Origin: an uncultured beta proteobacterium
Lineage (GTDB): Bacteria; Pseudomonadota; Gammaproteobacteria; Burkholderiales; SG8-41
Assembly (NCBI GenBank): GCA_903889565.1
Contig: CAISYC010000013.1
Span: 62,001-126,000, forward strand
Direction of reading: 5' to 3'
DNA: 64,000 nt
The notes below the pieces were generated by a model. That model was given only the letters and a program-made list of their open reading frames with translations. It made no database searches and had not been told where the DNA came from. Both the position numbers and the translations under genes were made by a program. How positions within the stretch are numbered: position 1 is the stretch's first letter; every line of letters starts with the position of its first letter. Positions 26,465 through 35,218 of the stretch are shown piece by piece.

Positions 26465-27703
26465 ATGAGCCGGGCTGTAGACGCACGCCGTGTGATGGAG
26501 CGCATCGATGCGCTGGCGAGTTGCTCGGCCGAGGACGGCGCGCTGACGCGAATTTTTCTGTCGCCACAGCATCGCGCAGCCAACAAGCTGGTGGCGGGCT
26601 GGATGCATGAAGCGGGGCTGGAACCGCGCGTCGATGCGATCGGCAACGTGGTCGGCCGCTACGAGGGCATGCAGGCCGGTTTGCCCTGTCTGATACTCGG
26701 GTCGCATCTCGATACCGTGCGCGATGCCGGCCGCTTCGACGGCATGCTGGGGGTGGTGGCGGCGATTGAATGCGTTGCGGCGCTGCATCGCGCCGGCGAG
26801 CGCCTGCCCTTTGCAATCGAGGTGATCGGCTTCGCCGACGAAGAGGGTGTGCGTTTTCAATCAACGCTGCTGGGCAGCCGCGCGGTCGCCGGCACCTTTG
26901 ATACCGAATTGCTGAAAGCGGTCGATGCCGACGGCATCGCGCTGGCCGACGCGATGCGCAGCTTCGGTCTCGATCCCGCGCGCGTGCACGAAGCGGCGCG
27001 CCGGCGCGAAGACGTGCTGGCCTATGTCGAACTGCATATCGAACAGGGCCCGGTGCTTGAACGTGAAGGCCTGCCGGTCGGCATCGTCACCGCGATCAAC
27101 GGCGCGGCGCGTTATGCGGTCGAAATCATCGGCGAAGCAGGGCATGCGGGCACGGTACCGATGCCGAACCGGCGCGATGCCTTGACCGCAGCGGCCGAGG
27201 CGATTCTGGCGATCGAACGCATTTGCAGGGGGCAGCGCGATCTGACCGGCACGGTCGGTCGCATCCGTGCGTTGCCGGGTGCGCTCAACGTAATTCCGGG
27301 GGCGGCGCAGTTTTCGATCGATGTGCGTTCGCCCGACGACGCCATCCGCGCGGCGGCCGAGAGTGCGATCGAAGACGCGCTCGACGGCATCTGCGCGGTG
27401 CGCGGCGTGCAGTTGCGCCTGAATCGCCTGCACGCGAGCCGCGCCACTGCCTGCGCCGACTGGTTGATGGAGCAGCTGGCGGCGGTGATTGCGGCGCGCG
27501 GGCTCAAGGTGTGGCGGCTGTCAAGCGGCGCCGGCCACGATGCGACGGCGATGCGCGACCTGACCGATGTGGCGATGCTGTTCATCCCCTGCGCCGGCGG
27601 CATCAGCCATAATCCGCGCGAGTCTGCCGAGGTCGCCGATATCGGCGTCGGCTGCGAGGTCCTGCTCGATTTCATCCGCGGCTTCAAGCCGCGCAACCGG
27701 TAA
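26465..27703 (+). CDS. Allantoate amidohydrolase (M20 / HyuC-AllC family Zn-dependent hydrolase)
   Basis: Enzyme of 412 aa that would hydrolyse allantoate to ureidoglycine plus ammonium and CO2. Zinc-binding motifs of the AllC/UAH/HyuC group are visible: GSHLDTVRDAGRFDG, GFADEEGVRF, VELHIEQGPVLE, SSGAGHDATAM and GGISHNPRE. ATG at 26465 follows GCGGAGATT; the frame is open upstream but not conserved. It is 4 nt before puuE, with which it forms a sequential pair (allantoin to allantoate to ureidoglycine). N-carbamoyl-beta-alanine amidohydrolase is a related alternative, less likely in this context. Confidence 0.87.
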   Translation: MSRAVDARRVMERIDALASCSAEDGALTRIFLSPQHRAANKLVAGWMHEAGLEPRVDAIGNVVGRYEGMQAGLPCLILGSHLDTVRDAGRFDGMLGVVAAIECVAALHRAGERLPFAIEVIGFADEEGVRFQSTLLGSRAVAGTFDTELLKAVDADGIALADAMRSFGLDPARVHEAARRREDVLAYVELHIEQGPVLEREGLPVGIVTAINGAARYAVEIIGEAGHAGTVPMPNRRDALTAAAEAILAIERICRGQRDLTGTVGRIRALPGALNVIPGAAQFSIDVRSPDDAIRAAAESAIEDALDGICAVRGVQLRLNRLHASRATACADWLMEQLAAVIAARGLKVWRLSSGAGHDATAMRDLTDVAMLFIPCAGGISHNPRESAEVADIGVGCEVLLDFIRGFKPRNR

Positions 27704-27707
27704 ACAC

Positions 27708-28613
27708 ATGACTGACTATCCGCGCGATTTGATCGGCTACGGCGCCCGGCCGCCGCACCCGCAGTGGCCGGGCGACGCGCGCCTCGCGCTGCAAATCGTG
27801 CTCAATTACGAAGAGGGCTCCGAGAACAACGTGCTGCACGGCGATGCCGGATCCGAAACCTTTCTCTCGGACATCATCGGCGCGCAGTCTTTTCCCGCGC
27901 GTCATCGCAGCATGGAATCGCTGTTCGAATACGGCAGTCGCGCCGGTGTATGGCGGTTGTTGCGCGAATTCGAACAGCGCAGGATTCCGGTCACCGTGTT
28001 CGGCGTGGCGATGGCGCTCGAACGCCATCCGGAACTGACTGCGGCAATGGTCGCCGGCGGGCACGAAATCGCCTGTCACGGCTGGCGCTGGATTTCCTAT
28101 CAGGAAATCGACGAGGCGACCGAACGTGCGGACATGCAGCGCGCGATGGCCGCGATCGAACGCCTCACCGGTTCGCGTCCGCTCGGCTGGTACACAGGTC
28201 GCGACAGTCCGAATACGCGCCGGCTGGTTGCCGAATACGGGGGGTTTTTGTATGACGCCGATTCCTACGCCGATGATCTGCCCTACTGGGTGGAGGCGGC
28301 GGGCAGGCCGCACCTGGTGGTGCCGTATACGCTGGAAGCCAACGACATGCGCTTTTCGACCGTACAGGGCTTCAATTCGGGCGACCAGTTCTACAGCTAT
28401 CTGCGCGACACCTTCGACGTGCTGTATGCGGAAGGCGCGACCGCACCGAAAATGATGTCGGTCGGTTTGCATTGCCGCATCGCCGGCCGTCCCGGACGTT
28501 TTGCCGCCCTGCAGCGATTTTTCGATTATGTGATGAAGCATGAGCGTGTCTGGATTTGCCGACGTGTCGATATCGCGCGCCACTGGCACCAGCATCATCC
28601 GCCGCGCCCCTAA
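27708..28613 (+). CDS. puuE: Allantoinase PuuE (polysaccharide-deacetylase family)
   Basis: Protein of 301 aa with the NodB-like polysaccharide deacetylase fold adapted to allantoin hydrolysis. Conserved PuuE stretches are YPRDLIGYGARPPHPQWPGDARLALQ (shown in part), LNYEEGSENNVLHGD, GHEIACHGWRWI, GWYTGRDSPNTR and DADSYADDLPYW. This family uses no classical metal-dependent allantoinase motif. Length and motif order are normal. Start ATG 27708 lies 4 nt after the amidohydrolase stop. Confidence 0.93.
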   Translation: MTDYPRDLIGYGARPPHPQWPGDARLALQIVLNYEEGSENNVLHGDAGSETFLSDIIGAQSFPARHRSMESLFEYGSRAGVWRLLREFEQRRIPVTVFGVAMALERHPELTAAMVAGGHEIACHGWRWISYQEIDEATERADMQRAMAAIERLTGSRPLGWYTGRDSPNTRRLVAEYGGFLYDADSYADDLPYWVEAAGRPHLVVPYTLEANDMRFSTVQGFNSGDQFYSYLRDTFDVLYAEGATAPKMMSVGLHCRIAGRPGRFAALQRFFDYVMKHERVWICRRVDIARHWHQHHPPRP

Positions 28614-29614
28614 GCGGCGGTTGCGCATGGAGTATTGATCTGCTCGCCATACTGACCAGTCTCGGTCTGTTCGTGGTGCTCGTTGTGCTGGTGTTTGCCG
28701 CGGCCATCGTGTTCGGCGGACCCAAACCGTTGCCGCCGTTGGCGAGCATCAACAATGCGTTCAAGTCGGTCGATTACTCGACGCTGCCGCTGCTGCTGCG
28801 TTATGCAGCTGCCGACGGCGAGGCGCTGGCTTATCGGCATTACGCGCCGGCAGCGGCCGCGCGGGGCAGCGTCGTGCTGGTGCATGGTTCGTCCGCCAGC
28901 AGCAACAGCATGCATGTTCTTGCCGCCGCGTTCGCGCAGGCCGGTTACGCCGCCTACGCGCTCGACATGCGCGGACACGGCGCATCCGGTCGCAAGGGCA
29001 CGCTCGCCTATATCGGGCAGCTCGAAGACGATGTCGAGGCGTTCATGCGCGCCGTTGCGCCGGCCACACCGGTGACCCTGGCCGGATTTTCCGCGGGCGG
29101 CGGGTTCGTGTTGCGTTTTGCCGGCAGCAAGCGACAGGATTTGTTCCACCGCTATCTTTTGCTGGCGCCGTTTCTTGGTCCCGATGCTGCGAATTACCGG
29201 CCGGGGGCCGGCGGCTGGGTCAGTGTCGGTGTGCCACGTGTGATTGCCATCGCGGTGCTCGACAGCATGGGAATCCGCGCGTTCAACGATTTGCCGATCA
29301 GCCGCTTCGCCCTCAACGAATCCGCGCAGGCGGTATTGACGCCGGCCTATTCGTATCCGTTGGCCATGAACTTCCGGCCGCAACTGGATGTGGCCGCGAA
29401 TATCGAGGCTGTGCGGCAACCTTGCGCGCTCGTCGCCGGCGTTGACGACGAAGCATTTCAATCGGACAGACTTGAGGGTATCGTGCGCGAACGGGGCAAG
29501 CAATGGCCGGTAATTCTGCTGCCGGGGATCGGCCACATCGGCCTGTCGCTTGAACCCGTCGCAATTGATGCAATCGTGGGCATGGTCGAGCGGATGGAAC
29601 CGCGGGGCGTTTAG
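28556..29614 (+). CDS. Membrane-anchored alpha/beta hydrolase
   Basis: Lysophospholipase-like alpha/beta hydrolase of up to 352 aa. A hydrophobic anchor (LTSLGLFVVLVVLVFAAAIV, about residues 33-52) precedes the hydrolase with VVLVHGSSASSN (oxyanion region), DMRGHGASGRKG, nucleophile elbow AGFSAGGG (Ser) and C-terminal GIGHIGLS (His). The start is unclear: TTG at 28556 gives the longest frame and overlaps puuE by 58 nt; no ATG or GTG lies between it and the membrane segment, and a rare CTG start after GGAG near 28640 is conceivable. Last gene of the plus-strand allantoin group; substrate unknown. Confidence 0.75.
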   Translation: MPTCRYRAPLAPASSAAPLSGGCAWSIDLLAILTSLGLFVVLVVLVFAAAIVFGGPKPLPPLASINNAFKSVDYSTLPLLLRYAAADGEALAYRHYAPAAAARGSVVLVHGSSASSNSMHVLAAAFAQAGYAAYALDMRGHGASGRKGTLAYIGQLEDDVEAFMRAVAPATPVTLAGFSAGGGFVLRFAGSKRQDLFHRYLLLAPFLGPDAANYRPGAGGWVSVGVPRVIAIAVLDSMGIRAFNDLPISRFALNESAQAVLTPAYSYPLAMNFRPQLDVAANIEAVRQPCALVAGVDDEAFQSDRLEGIVRERGKQWPVILLPGIGHIGLSLEPVAIDAIVGMVERMEPRGV

Positions 29615-29679
29615 CGTCTGACGGAGGCGGTTCGCACGTTTTTCGTTGCGGCGGGTGAGTGCAATCCCGCAAACGGCGT

Positions 29680-31047
29680 TCAGCCGGCCTCGGCATGCGC
29701 CGCGCCGGCTGCAGCCTCACGCGCGGCTTCTTCGGGCGCTTTTATGCCGTTGAAATAAAGATTCAGCGCGACCGCCGAAATGGACGCCAGCAGGATGCCC
29801 GAGTGCAGCAGCGGTGAGAGTGCAGCCGGCATGAACTGGAAGAATTTGTCGGCGACCAGCGGAATCATGCCGAAGCCGATGCTGATCGCGATGACGTAGG
29901 GATTCGCTTTCTGTTTCACGAAATCGACGCTGGTCAGGATCTTGATGCCGGTGGCGGCAACCATGCCGAACATCACAATGCCGGCCCCGCCGAGCACGAA
30001 TTGCGGTACCGAGGCGACCACGTGCGCCATCTTCGGGAACAGGCCGAACAGCAGCAGTATCACGCCGCCGGCCGCGCAAACCCAGCGGCTGCGGATGCCG
30101 GTGACACCGACCAGACCGACGTTCTGCGAGAACGACGTGTAGGGAAAGGTGTTGAAAATGCCGCCGATCAGCGTGCCGAGGCCGTCGGTGCGCAGACCGC
30201 GCGTGAGGTCCTCGCGCGTGACCTTGCGCTCGGTGATCTCGCCGAGCGCGAGAAACATGCCGGTCGATTCGATCATGACCACGATCATCACCAGACACAT
30301 GGTCAGAATGGCGATCGGATCGAAAATCGGCATGCCGAACTGGAACGGATAAACGAAATCGAGCCACTTTGCTTCGTCGAGTCCCGCGAAGCTGACCTTG
30401 CCGAAAGCGAGCGACACCAGAAAGCCGGCGACGATGCCGATCAGCACCGCGATATTGGCGAAAAAACCCTTGGCGTAGCGCACGATCCCGAGGATGACTA
30501 CCAGCACCAGCAGCGCGACCCCCAGATGCAGAGGGTCGCCGTAGTTCGGCGCGTTCGGGTTCGGACTGCCGGCTGCCCAGTTGATGCCGACGCGCATCAG
30601 CGAAATGCCGATCACGGTAATGATAGTGCCGGTGACCACGGCGGGAAACAGCGGCAGCATGCGGCTGATCAGGGGCGCGGCGAAAATGCCGAAGATACCG
30701 GCGCCGATGACGGCCCCGTAGATGCCGAGCAGGCCCAGATCCGGATTGGTGCCCATGGCCAGCATCGGTCCGACCGAGGCGAAAGTGACACCCATCATGA
30801 CCGGCAGGCGAATGCCGAATTTCCAGAAGCCGATCGCCTGCACCAGCGTGGCGATGCCGCAGGCGAACATGTCGGCGTTGATCAATACGGCGATCTGATC
30901 CTTGGGCATTTTCATCGCGCCGCCGAGGATCAGCGGCACAGCCACGGCGCCGGCGTACATGACCAGCACATGCTGCAGGCCGAGGATGATCAGTTTGCCG
31001 AGCGGCAGCTTTTCATCGACCGGGTGTACGCTGTTCGGATCGCTCAT
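29680..31047 (-). CDS. NCS2 family uracil-xanthine/urate permease
   Basis: Inner-membrane nucleobase:cation symporter of 455 aa, rich in membrane segments. The motif GLQHVLVMYAGAVAVPLILGGA and the NAT signature region containing QNVGLVGVTGIRSRWV identify it; related members are UacT, XanP and PbuX. ATG 31047 follows GGGAG. It closes the xdh operon, 28 nt after guanine deaminase, so likely imports xanthine, urate or guanine for the same pathway. Confidence 0.93.
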   Translation of the reverse strand: MSDPNSVHPVDEKLPLGKLIILGLQHVLVMYAGAVAVPLILGGAMKMPKDQIAVLINADMFACGIATLVQAIGFWKFGIRLPVMMGVTFASVGPMLAMGTNPDLGLLGIYGAVIGAGIFGIFAAPLISRMLPLFPAVVTGTIITVIGISLMRVGINWAAGSPNPNAPNYGDPLHLGVALLVLVVILGIVRYAKGFFANIAVLIGIVAGFLVSLAFGKVSFAGLDEAKWLDFVYPFQFGMPIFDPIAILTMCLVMIVVMIESTGMFLALGEITERKVTREDLTRGLRTDGLGTLIGGIFNTFPYTSFSQNVGLVGVTGIRSRWVCAAGGVILLLFGLFPKMAHVVASVPQFVLGGAGIVMFGMVAATGIKILTSVDFVKQKANPYVIAISIGFGMIPLVADKFFQFMPAALSPLLHSGILLASISAVALNLYFNGIKAPEEAAREAAAGAAHAEAG

Positions 31048-31075
31048 GATGTTGATCTCCCTGAGTTGGCGATAT

Positions 31076-32389
31076 TCAATGCGGCAGAACGGGCCGCCCG
31101 AGAATGCAGGTTTGCGTGATCGCCCGGTCGTCACCGAGCATGATGAGGGCGAACAATTTTTCCTGCAACGTGCGTGCGTGCTGCAGGCGGCGCGCTGTCA
31201 GCGGCGTTGCGGCAAGGTCGAGCACGACAAAATCGGCATCCTTGCCGGGGGCGAAATTGCCGATATTCGTTTCGAGGCCGAGTGCCCGCGCGCCGCCTAG
31301 CGTTGCGGTGTAAAACGCGCGCAGCGGCGACAGGAAATGGCCGCGCAACTGCGCCACCTTGTAGGCTTCGCTCAAGGTGCGCAGCATGCTGAAGCTGGTG
31401 CCGCCGCCGACGTCGGTGGCAATTGCGAAGTTCATGCCGGCCTGATCCATCGCCGCGATATCGAAGAGGCCGCTGCCGAGAAACAGATTGGAGGTCGGGC
31501 ACAACGCGGCAGTGGCGCCGGCGGCGGCCATGCGCCGGCGGTCGGTTTCGTCGAGATGGATGCAATGCGCGAACACTGAATGTTCGCGCAGCAGGCCGAA
31601 GTGATCATAGACGTCGAGATAGCTGCGGCACGCCGGAAACAATTCGCGGGTCCACGCCACTTCGGCGGTGTTTTCGGCGAGATGACTGTGGATGCGGGTG
31701 GTCGGGTGTTCCGCCGCCAGTTTGCCTGCGAGTTCGAGCTGGCGGTCCGACGACGTGATCGCAAAGCGCGGCGTGATCGCATAGTGCAGACGGTCGCGGC
31801 CGTGCCATTGCGCAATCAGTTCGGCCGAATCCGCGTAACCCGATTCCGGCGTATCGCGCAGGTACTCGGGGCAGTTCCGGTCCATCAGCACCTTGCCGGC
31901 GATCATGCGCAGATTCTTTGCCGACGCCGCCTCGAAAAATGCATGGACCGACTGTTTGTGTACAGTGCCGAACACGAGCGCAGTGGTGGTGCCGTTGCGT
32001 AACAATTCATCCAGAAAAAAATCCGCCACCGCACGGCCGTAAGCGGGGTCGTCGAAGCGCCGCTCTGCCGGAAAGGTGTAGTCCTCCAGCCAGTCGAGCA
32101 ACTGGCGGCCCGGCGAGGCGATGACATCGACCTGCGGGTAATGAATATGCGTATCGACAAAACCGGGCACGATCAGCTTGCCGCTGTGGTCGATGACGCG
32201 TGTGGCCAATGAAAGGCCGGGCAGCAGGGTTGCGGCGTCGCCGGTGGATACCACCTTGCCGTGCTCGACCACCAGCAGGCCGTCTTCGAAATATTGCCAG
32301 CTCGCGGCGGCATCGTCGGCGCCGGGGTCAGCGAGAAAATGCAGAATCGACGCGCGATAGGCGGTAGGCGCTTCAGGTGTCGCAGTCAT
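31076..32389 (-). CDS. guaD: Guanine deaminase
   Basis: Amidohydrolase of 437 aa that deaminates guanine to xanthine, feeding xanthine dehydrogenase. Metal-site motifs are PGFVDTHIHYPQ (HxH), THSHLAEN-type (here IHSHLAENTAEV), FAHCIHLDE and ATDVGGGTSFS (Asp). YPQVDVIASPGRQLLDWLEDYTFPAE is characteristic of guanine deaminase within the superfamily. Part of the xdh operon, 39 nt downstream of puuD. Confidence 0.93.
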   Translation of the reverse strand: MTATPEAPTAYRASILHFLADPGADDAAASWQYFEDGLLVVEHGKVVSTGDAATLLPGLSLATRVIDHSGKLIVPGFVDTHIHYPQVDVIASPGRQLLDWLEDYTFPAERRFDDPAYGRAVADFFLDELLRNGTTTALVFGTVHKQSVHAFFEAASAKNLRMIAGKVLMDRNCPEYLRDTPESGYADSAELIAQWHGRDRLHYAITPRFAITSSDRQLELAGKLAAEHPTTRIHSHLAENTAEVAWTRELFPACRSYLDVYDHFGLLREHSVFAHCIHLDETDRRRMAAAGATAALCPTSNLFLGSGLFDIAAMDQAGMNFAIATDVGGGTSFSMLRTLSEAYKVAQLRGHFLSPLRAFYTATLGGARALGLETNIGNFAPGKDADFVVLDLAATPLTARRLQHARTLQEKLFALIMLGDDRAITQTCILGRPVLPH

Positions 32390-32428
32390 GCGGTCGATTA
32401 CCGGCGTCGTGTCGATTGCTCGGATGCG

Positions 32429-33628
32429 CTATTTTTGCGCGCCGTGCGCAAACCATGCGGCGATGACGGCGCGTTCCTCGTCGGTCATGCCGGTGAGATT
32501 GCCGAGCGGCATTACCTTCGAAGCGGTCTGCTGCGCAATTTGCTGGGCGTGCGCGAGCACCTGTTCGGCAGTTTCGAACATCAGGCCCTTGGGCGCGGCA
32601 TTGATACCGGGCTGGGTCGGCGTGGCGGCATGGCAGCGCACGCAGCGCTCCTGAATGATGATTTGCACGCGCAGGAATTCAACCGGATTGGATTGCGTGG
32701 CGGCCGCCGCTGGTGCATTCGAGGCAGGCGCTGGCGCAATTGCCACCGCGACGCCGGCCAGCAGCAGCACACCGACAATCGCCGGCAGCGGCGAGGCCTT
32801 GCCCTTGTGGCGGGCAACGAACCAGGTGCGGATGGCGGCGCCCGCCAGCGAAATTGCGACGAGGATCAGCCAGTTGTAGCGGTGGCCGTAGGTCATCGCG
32901 TAATGATTGCTGAACATCACGAAAATCACCGGCAGCGTGAAGTAGGTGTTGTGCACCGATCGCTGTTTGCCGCGCAGGCCGTGGCGCGGGTCCGGCACGC
33001 GGCCCTGCTGTTTCGCGATAACCAGTTCGCGCTGGCCTGGAATGATGACGAAGAACACGTTGGCGACCATGATGGTGCCGAGCAGGGCGCCGAAGTGTAG
33101 ATAGGCGCCGCGGCCGCTGAAGACATGGCAGAGCCCGTAGGCGGCGCCGATCAGCAGCACGGTCATGATGGCGGCGAGCGTGGTGCCGCTTAATTTTGCT
33201 TCGCACAGCCGGTCGTAAATGATCCAGCCGGCGATCAATGTGCCGAGTCCGATCAGGATGGCGGTGCCGCTGGCGATGTCGGCAACATCCTTGTCCACCA
33301 GATAGGACGAGGCGCCGACGTAGTAAATCAGGCAGAGCAGGAAGAAGCCGGACATCCATGTCCAGTAGGCTTCCCATTTGAACCAGTGCAGTGATGGCGG
33401 CAGCTTTTCAGGCGCGACCAGATATTTCTGCGCGTTGTAGAAACCGCCGCCATGCACCGCCCATAACTCGCCACCGACGCCTTTTTTCTGCAACTCCGGA
33501 TCGGTCGGCGGCACGAGGTGGTTGTCGAGCCAGACGAAATAAAACGACGCGCCGATCCACGCGATGCCGGTGAGAATATGCAGCCAGCGGCCGAGCAGGC
33601 TCAGCCAGTCGATGAGGTATGCTTCCAT
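32429..33628 (-). CDS. puuD: Membrane urate hydroxylase PuuD
   Basis: Urate-oxidising membrane protein of 399 aa. About eight membrane segments occupy residues 10-300, beginning WLHILTGIAWIGASFYFVWLD, with WAVHGGGFYNAQKY conserved. A C-terminal cytochrome c domain carries the heme motif Cys329-Val-Arg-Cys332-His333 and a distal Met in VMPLGN. It would replace soluble uricase and pass electrons to the respiratory chain, giving 5-hydroxyisourate for UraH. Located between the ABC ATPase and guaD in the xdh operon. Confidence 0.94.
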   Translation of the reverse strand: MEAYLIDWLSLLGRWLHILTGIAWIGASFYFVWLDNHLVPPTDPELQKKGVGGELWAVHGGGFYNAQKYLVAPEKLPPSLHWFKWEAYWTWMSGFFLLCLIYYVGASSYLVDKDVADIASGTAILIGLGTLIAGWIIYDRLCEAKLSGTTLAAIMTVLLIGAAYGLCHVFSGRGAYLHFGALLGTIMVANVFFVIIPGQRELVIAKQQGRVPDPRHGLRGKQRSVHNTYFTLPVIFVMFSNHYAMTYGHRYNWLILVAISLAGAAIRTWFVARHKGKASPLPAIVGVLLLAGVAVAIAPAPASNAPAAAATQSNPVEFLRVQIIIQERCVRCHAATPTQPGINAAPKGLMFETAEQVLAHAQQIAQQTASKVMPLGNLTGMTDEERAVIAAWFAHGAQK

Positions 33629-33661
33629 GCGCTGCTCTAGTCCACGCGCCGCATGAGTTTG

Positions 33662-35218
33662 CTAGACCGCATGTTCCGGCTCGACGTGGGTGCCCGCCGC
33701 CTCGAACTGGCCGCTCATCCAGACGCCGATCTGTTCGAGATTCGTTTCCGCCGCCGCATGCGTCGGTGACAGGCGACCCTCGGCGATCACGGCGAGACGA
33801 TCGCTGATCATGAACAGTTCGTCGAGTTCTTCGGAAATCACCAGCACCGCAACGCCGCTGTCGCGCAAATCGATCAGCGCCTGGCGAATCAGCATCGAGG
33901 CGCCGACATCCACCCCCCAGGTCGGTTGCGACACCACCATGACCCTGGGCTTGAGCATGGTTTCGCGGCCGACGATGTACTTCTGCAGATTGCCGCCCGA
34001 GAGGCTGGCGGCGAAGGCGCTTTGCCCGCCGCACACCACCTTAAATTTCTGGATCACGCTTTCGGCGTATTCGCGCGTGGCCATGCGGCGGATCACGCCG
34101 AGCCCGACCATGCCGTGACGCGAGCCGGTCAGCAGCGCATTGTTCGACAGGCTCATCGGCGGCACCGCGCCGCGCCCGAGTCTTTCTTCGGGCACGAAGG
34201 TGAGGCCGACGCGGCGTCGCTGCGCCGGATTCATGCGGCCCGCCGGTTGTCCGCAGATGCGGATCGGGCCCGCTTCGTCGAGCAGCATTTCGCCCGAAAT
34301 CGCCGCCATCAATTCCTTCTGGCCGTTGCCGGAGACGCCGGCGATGCCGACGATTTCGCCGCTGCGCACCCGGAGGTTGATGTTTTTCAGATGTGTGCCG
34401 AAAGGGTCATTGGTGTTCAAATTCAGATTGACCAGTTCCAGCATGACCTGCTCGGGCTTTTTCGGCAGCAGCTTGCATTCGGGCAGGTCGGTGCCGATCA
34501 TCAGGCGGGCTAGGCTGCTCGAGGTTTCCTGTTTCGGCACGGCGAACCCGCTGACCTTGCCGCCGCGCAACACGGTGGCGGTGTCGCACAATGCGCGGAT
34601 TTCGTCGAGCTTGTGGCTGATATAAAGAATGCTGCAACCCTCTGACGCCAATCGACGCAGGGTTTCGAATAATTTGAGCACCGCCTGCGGCGTCAGCACC
34701 GAGGTTGGTTCGTCCATGATTAAAAGCTTGGGCTTTTGCAGCAGGCAGCGCACGATTTCGACGCGCTGGCGTTCGCCGACCGACATGCTGTGCACCATGC
34801 GATGCGGATCGATCGGCAGGCCGTAACGTTCGGACACCTCGGTGATGCGCTTGGCCAGCGCCGCCGGCGCTTCCGGCTCGTCGAGCGCGAGGATGATATT
34901 CTCGGCCACGGTGAGCGACTCGAACAGCGCGAAATGCTGGAACACCATGCCGACACCCAGGCGGCGCGCGGCGGCCGGACTGCCAATGGTGACTTCCTTG
35001 CCTTCCCAGGTGATGGTGCCGCTGTCGGGCTTGGTCACGCCATAGACGATTTTCATCAGCGTGCTTTTGCCGGCGCCGTTTTCGCCGAGCAGGGCGTGAA
35101 TTTCACCGGCCTTCACCGTCAGGTCGATATTTTCATTCGCGATCACGGTCGGATAGCGCTTGCTGATGCCGCGCAACTGCAGGCGTACCGTTTGTTCGGT
35201 GGTGTCGGTGGTCGTCAT
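33662..35218 (-). CDS. ABC transporter ATP-binding protein (BMP-type purine/nucleoside importer)
   Basis: Double-ATPase protein of 518 aa of the sugar/nucleoside CUT2-like type. The first half is intact: Walker A GENGAGKST at residues 45-53, MVFQHFALFESLTV Q-loop, SVGERQRVEIVR signature and LLIMDEPTSVL. The second half has a degenerate Walker A (GVSGNGQKE) and SQPTWGVDVGA, as is usual for the family. Its start overlaps xdhC by 4 bp. The matching permeases and BMP receptor are 7 kb away on the other strand (42530-45736), so the transporter is split between two operons. Confidence 0.92.
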   Translation of the reverse strand: MTTTDTTEQTVRLQLRGISKRYPTVIANENIDLTVKAGEIHALLGENGAGKSTLMKIVYGVTKPDSGTITWEGKEVTIGSPAAARRLGVGMVFQHFALFESLTVAENIILALDEPEAPAALAKRITEVSERYGLPIDPHRMVHSMSVGERQRVEIVRCLLQKPKLLIMDEPTSVLTPQAVLKLFETLRRLASEGCSILYISHKLDEIRALCDTATVLRGGKVSGFAVPKQETSSSLARLMIGTDLPECKLLPKKPEQVMLELVNLNLNTNDPFGTHLKNINLRVRSGEIVGIAGVSGNGQKELMAAISGEMLLDEAGPIRICGQPAGRMNPAQRRRVGLTFVPEERLGRGAVPPMSLSNNALLTGSRHGMVGLGVIRRMATREYAESVIQKFKVVCGGQSAFAASLSGGNLQKYIVGRETMLKPRVMVVSQPTWGVDVGASMLIRQALIDLRDSGVAVLVISEELDELFMISDRLAVIAEGRLSPTHAAAETNLEQIGVWMSGQFEAAGTHVEPEHAV

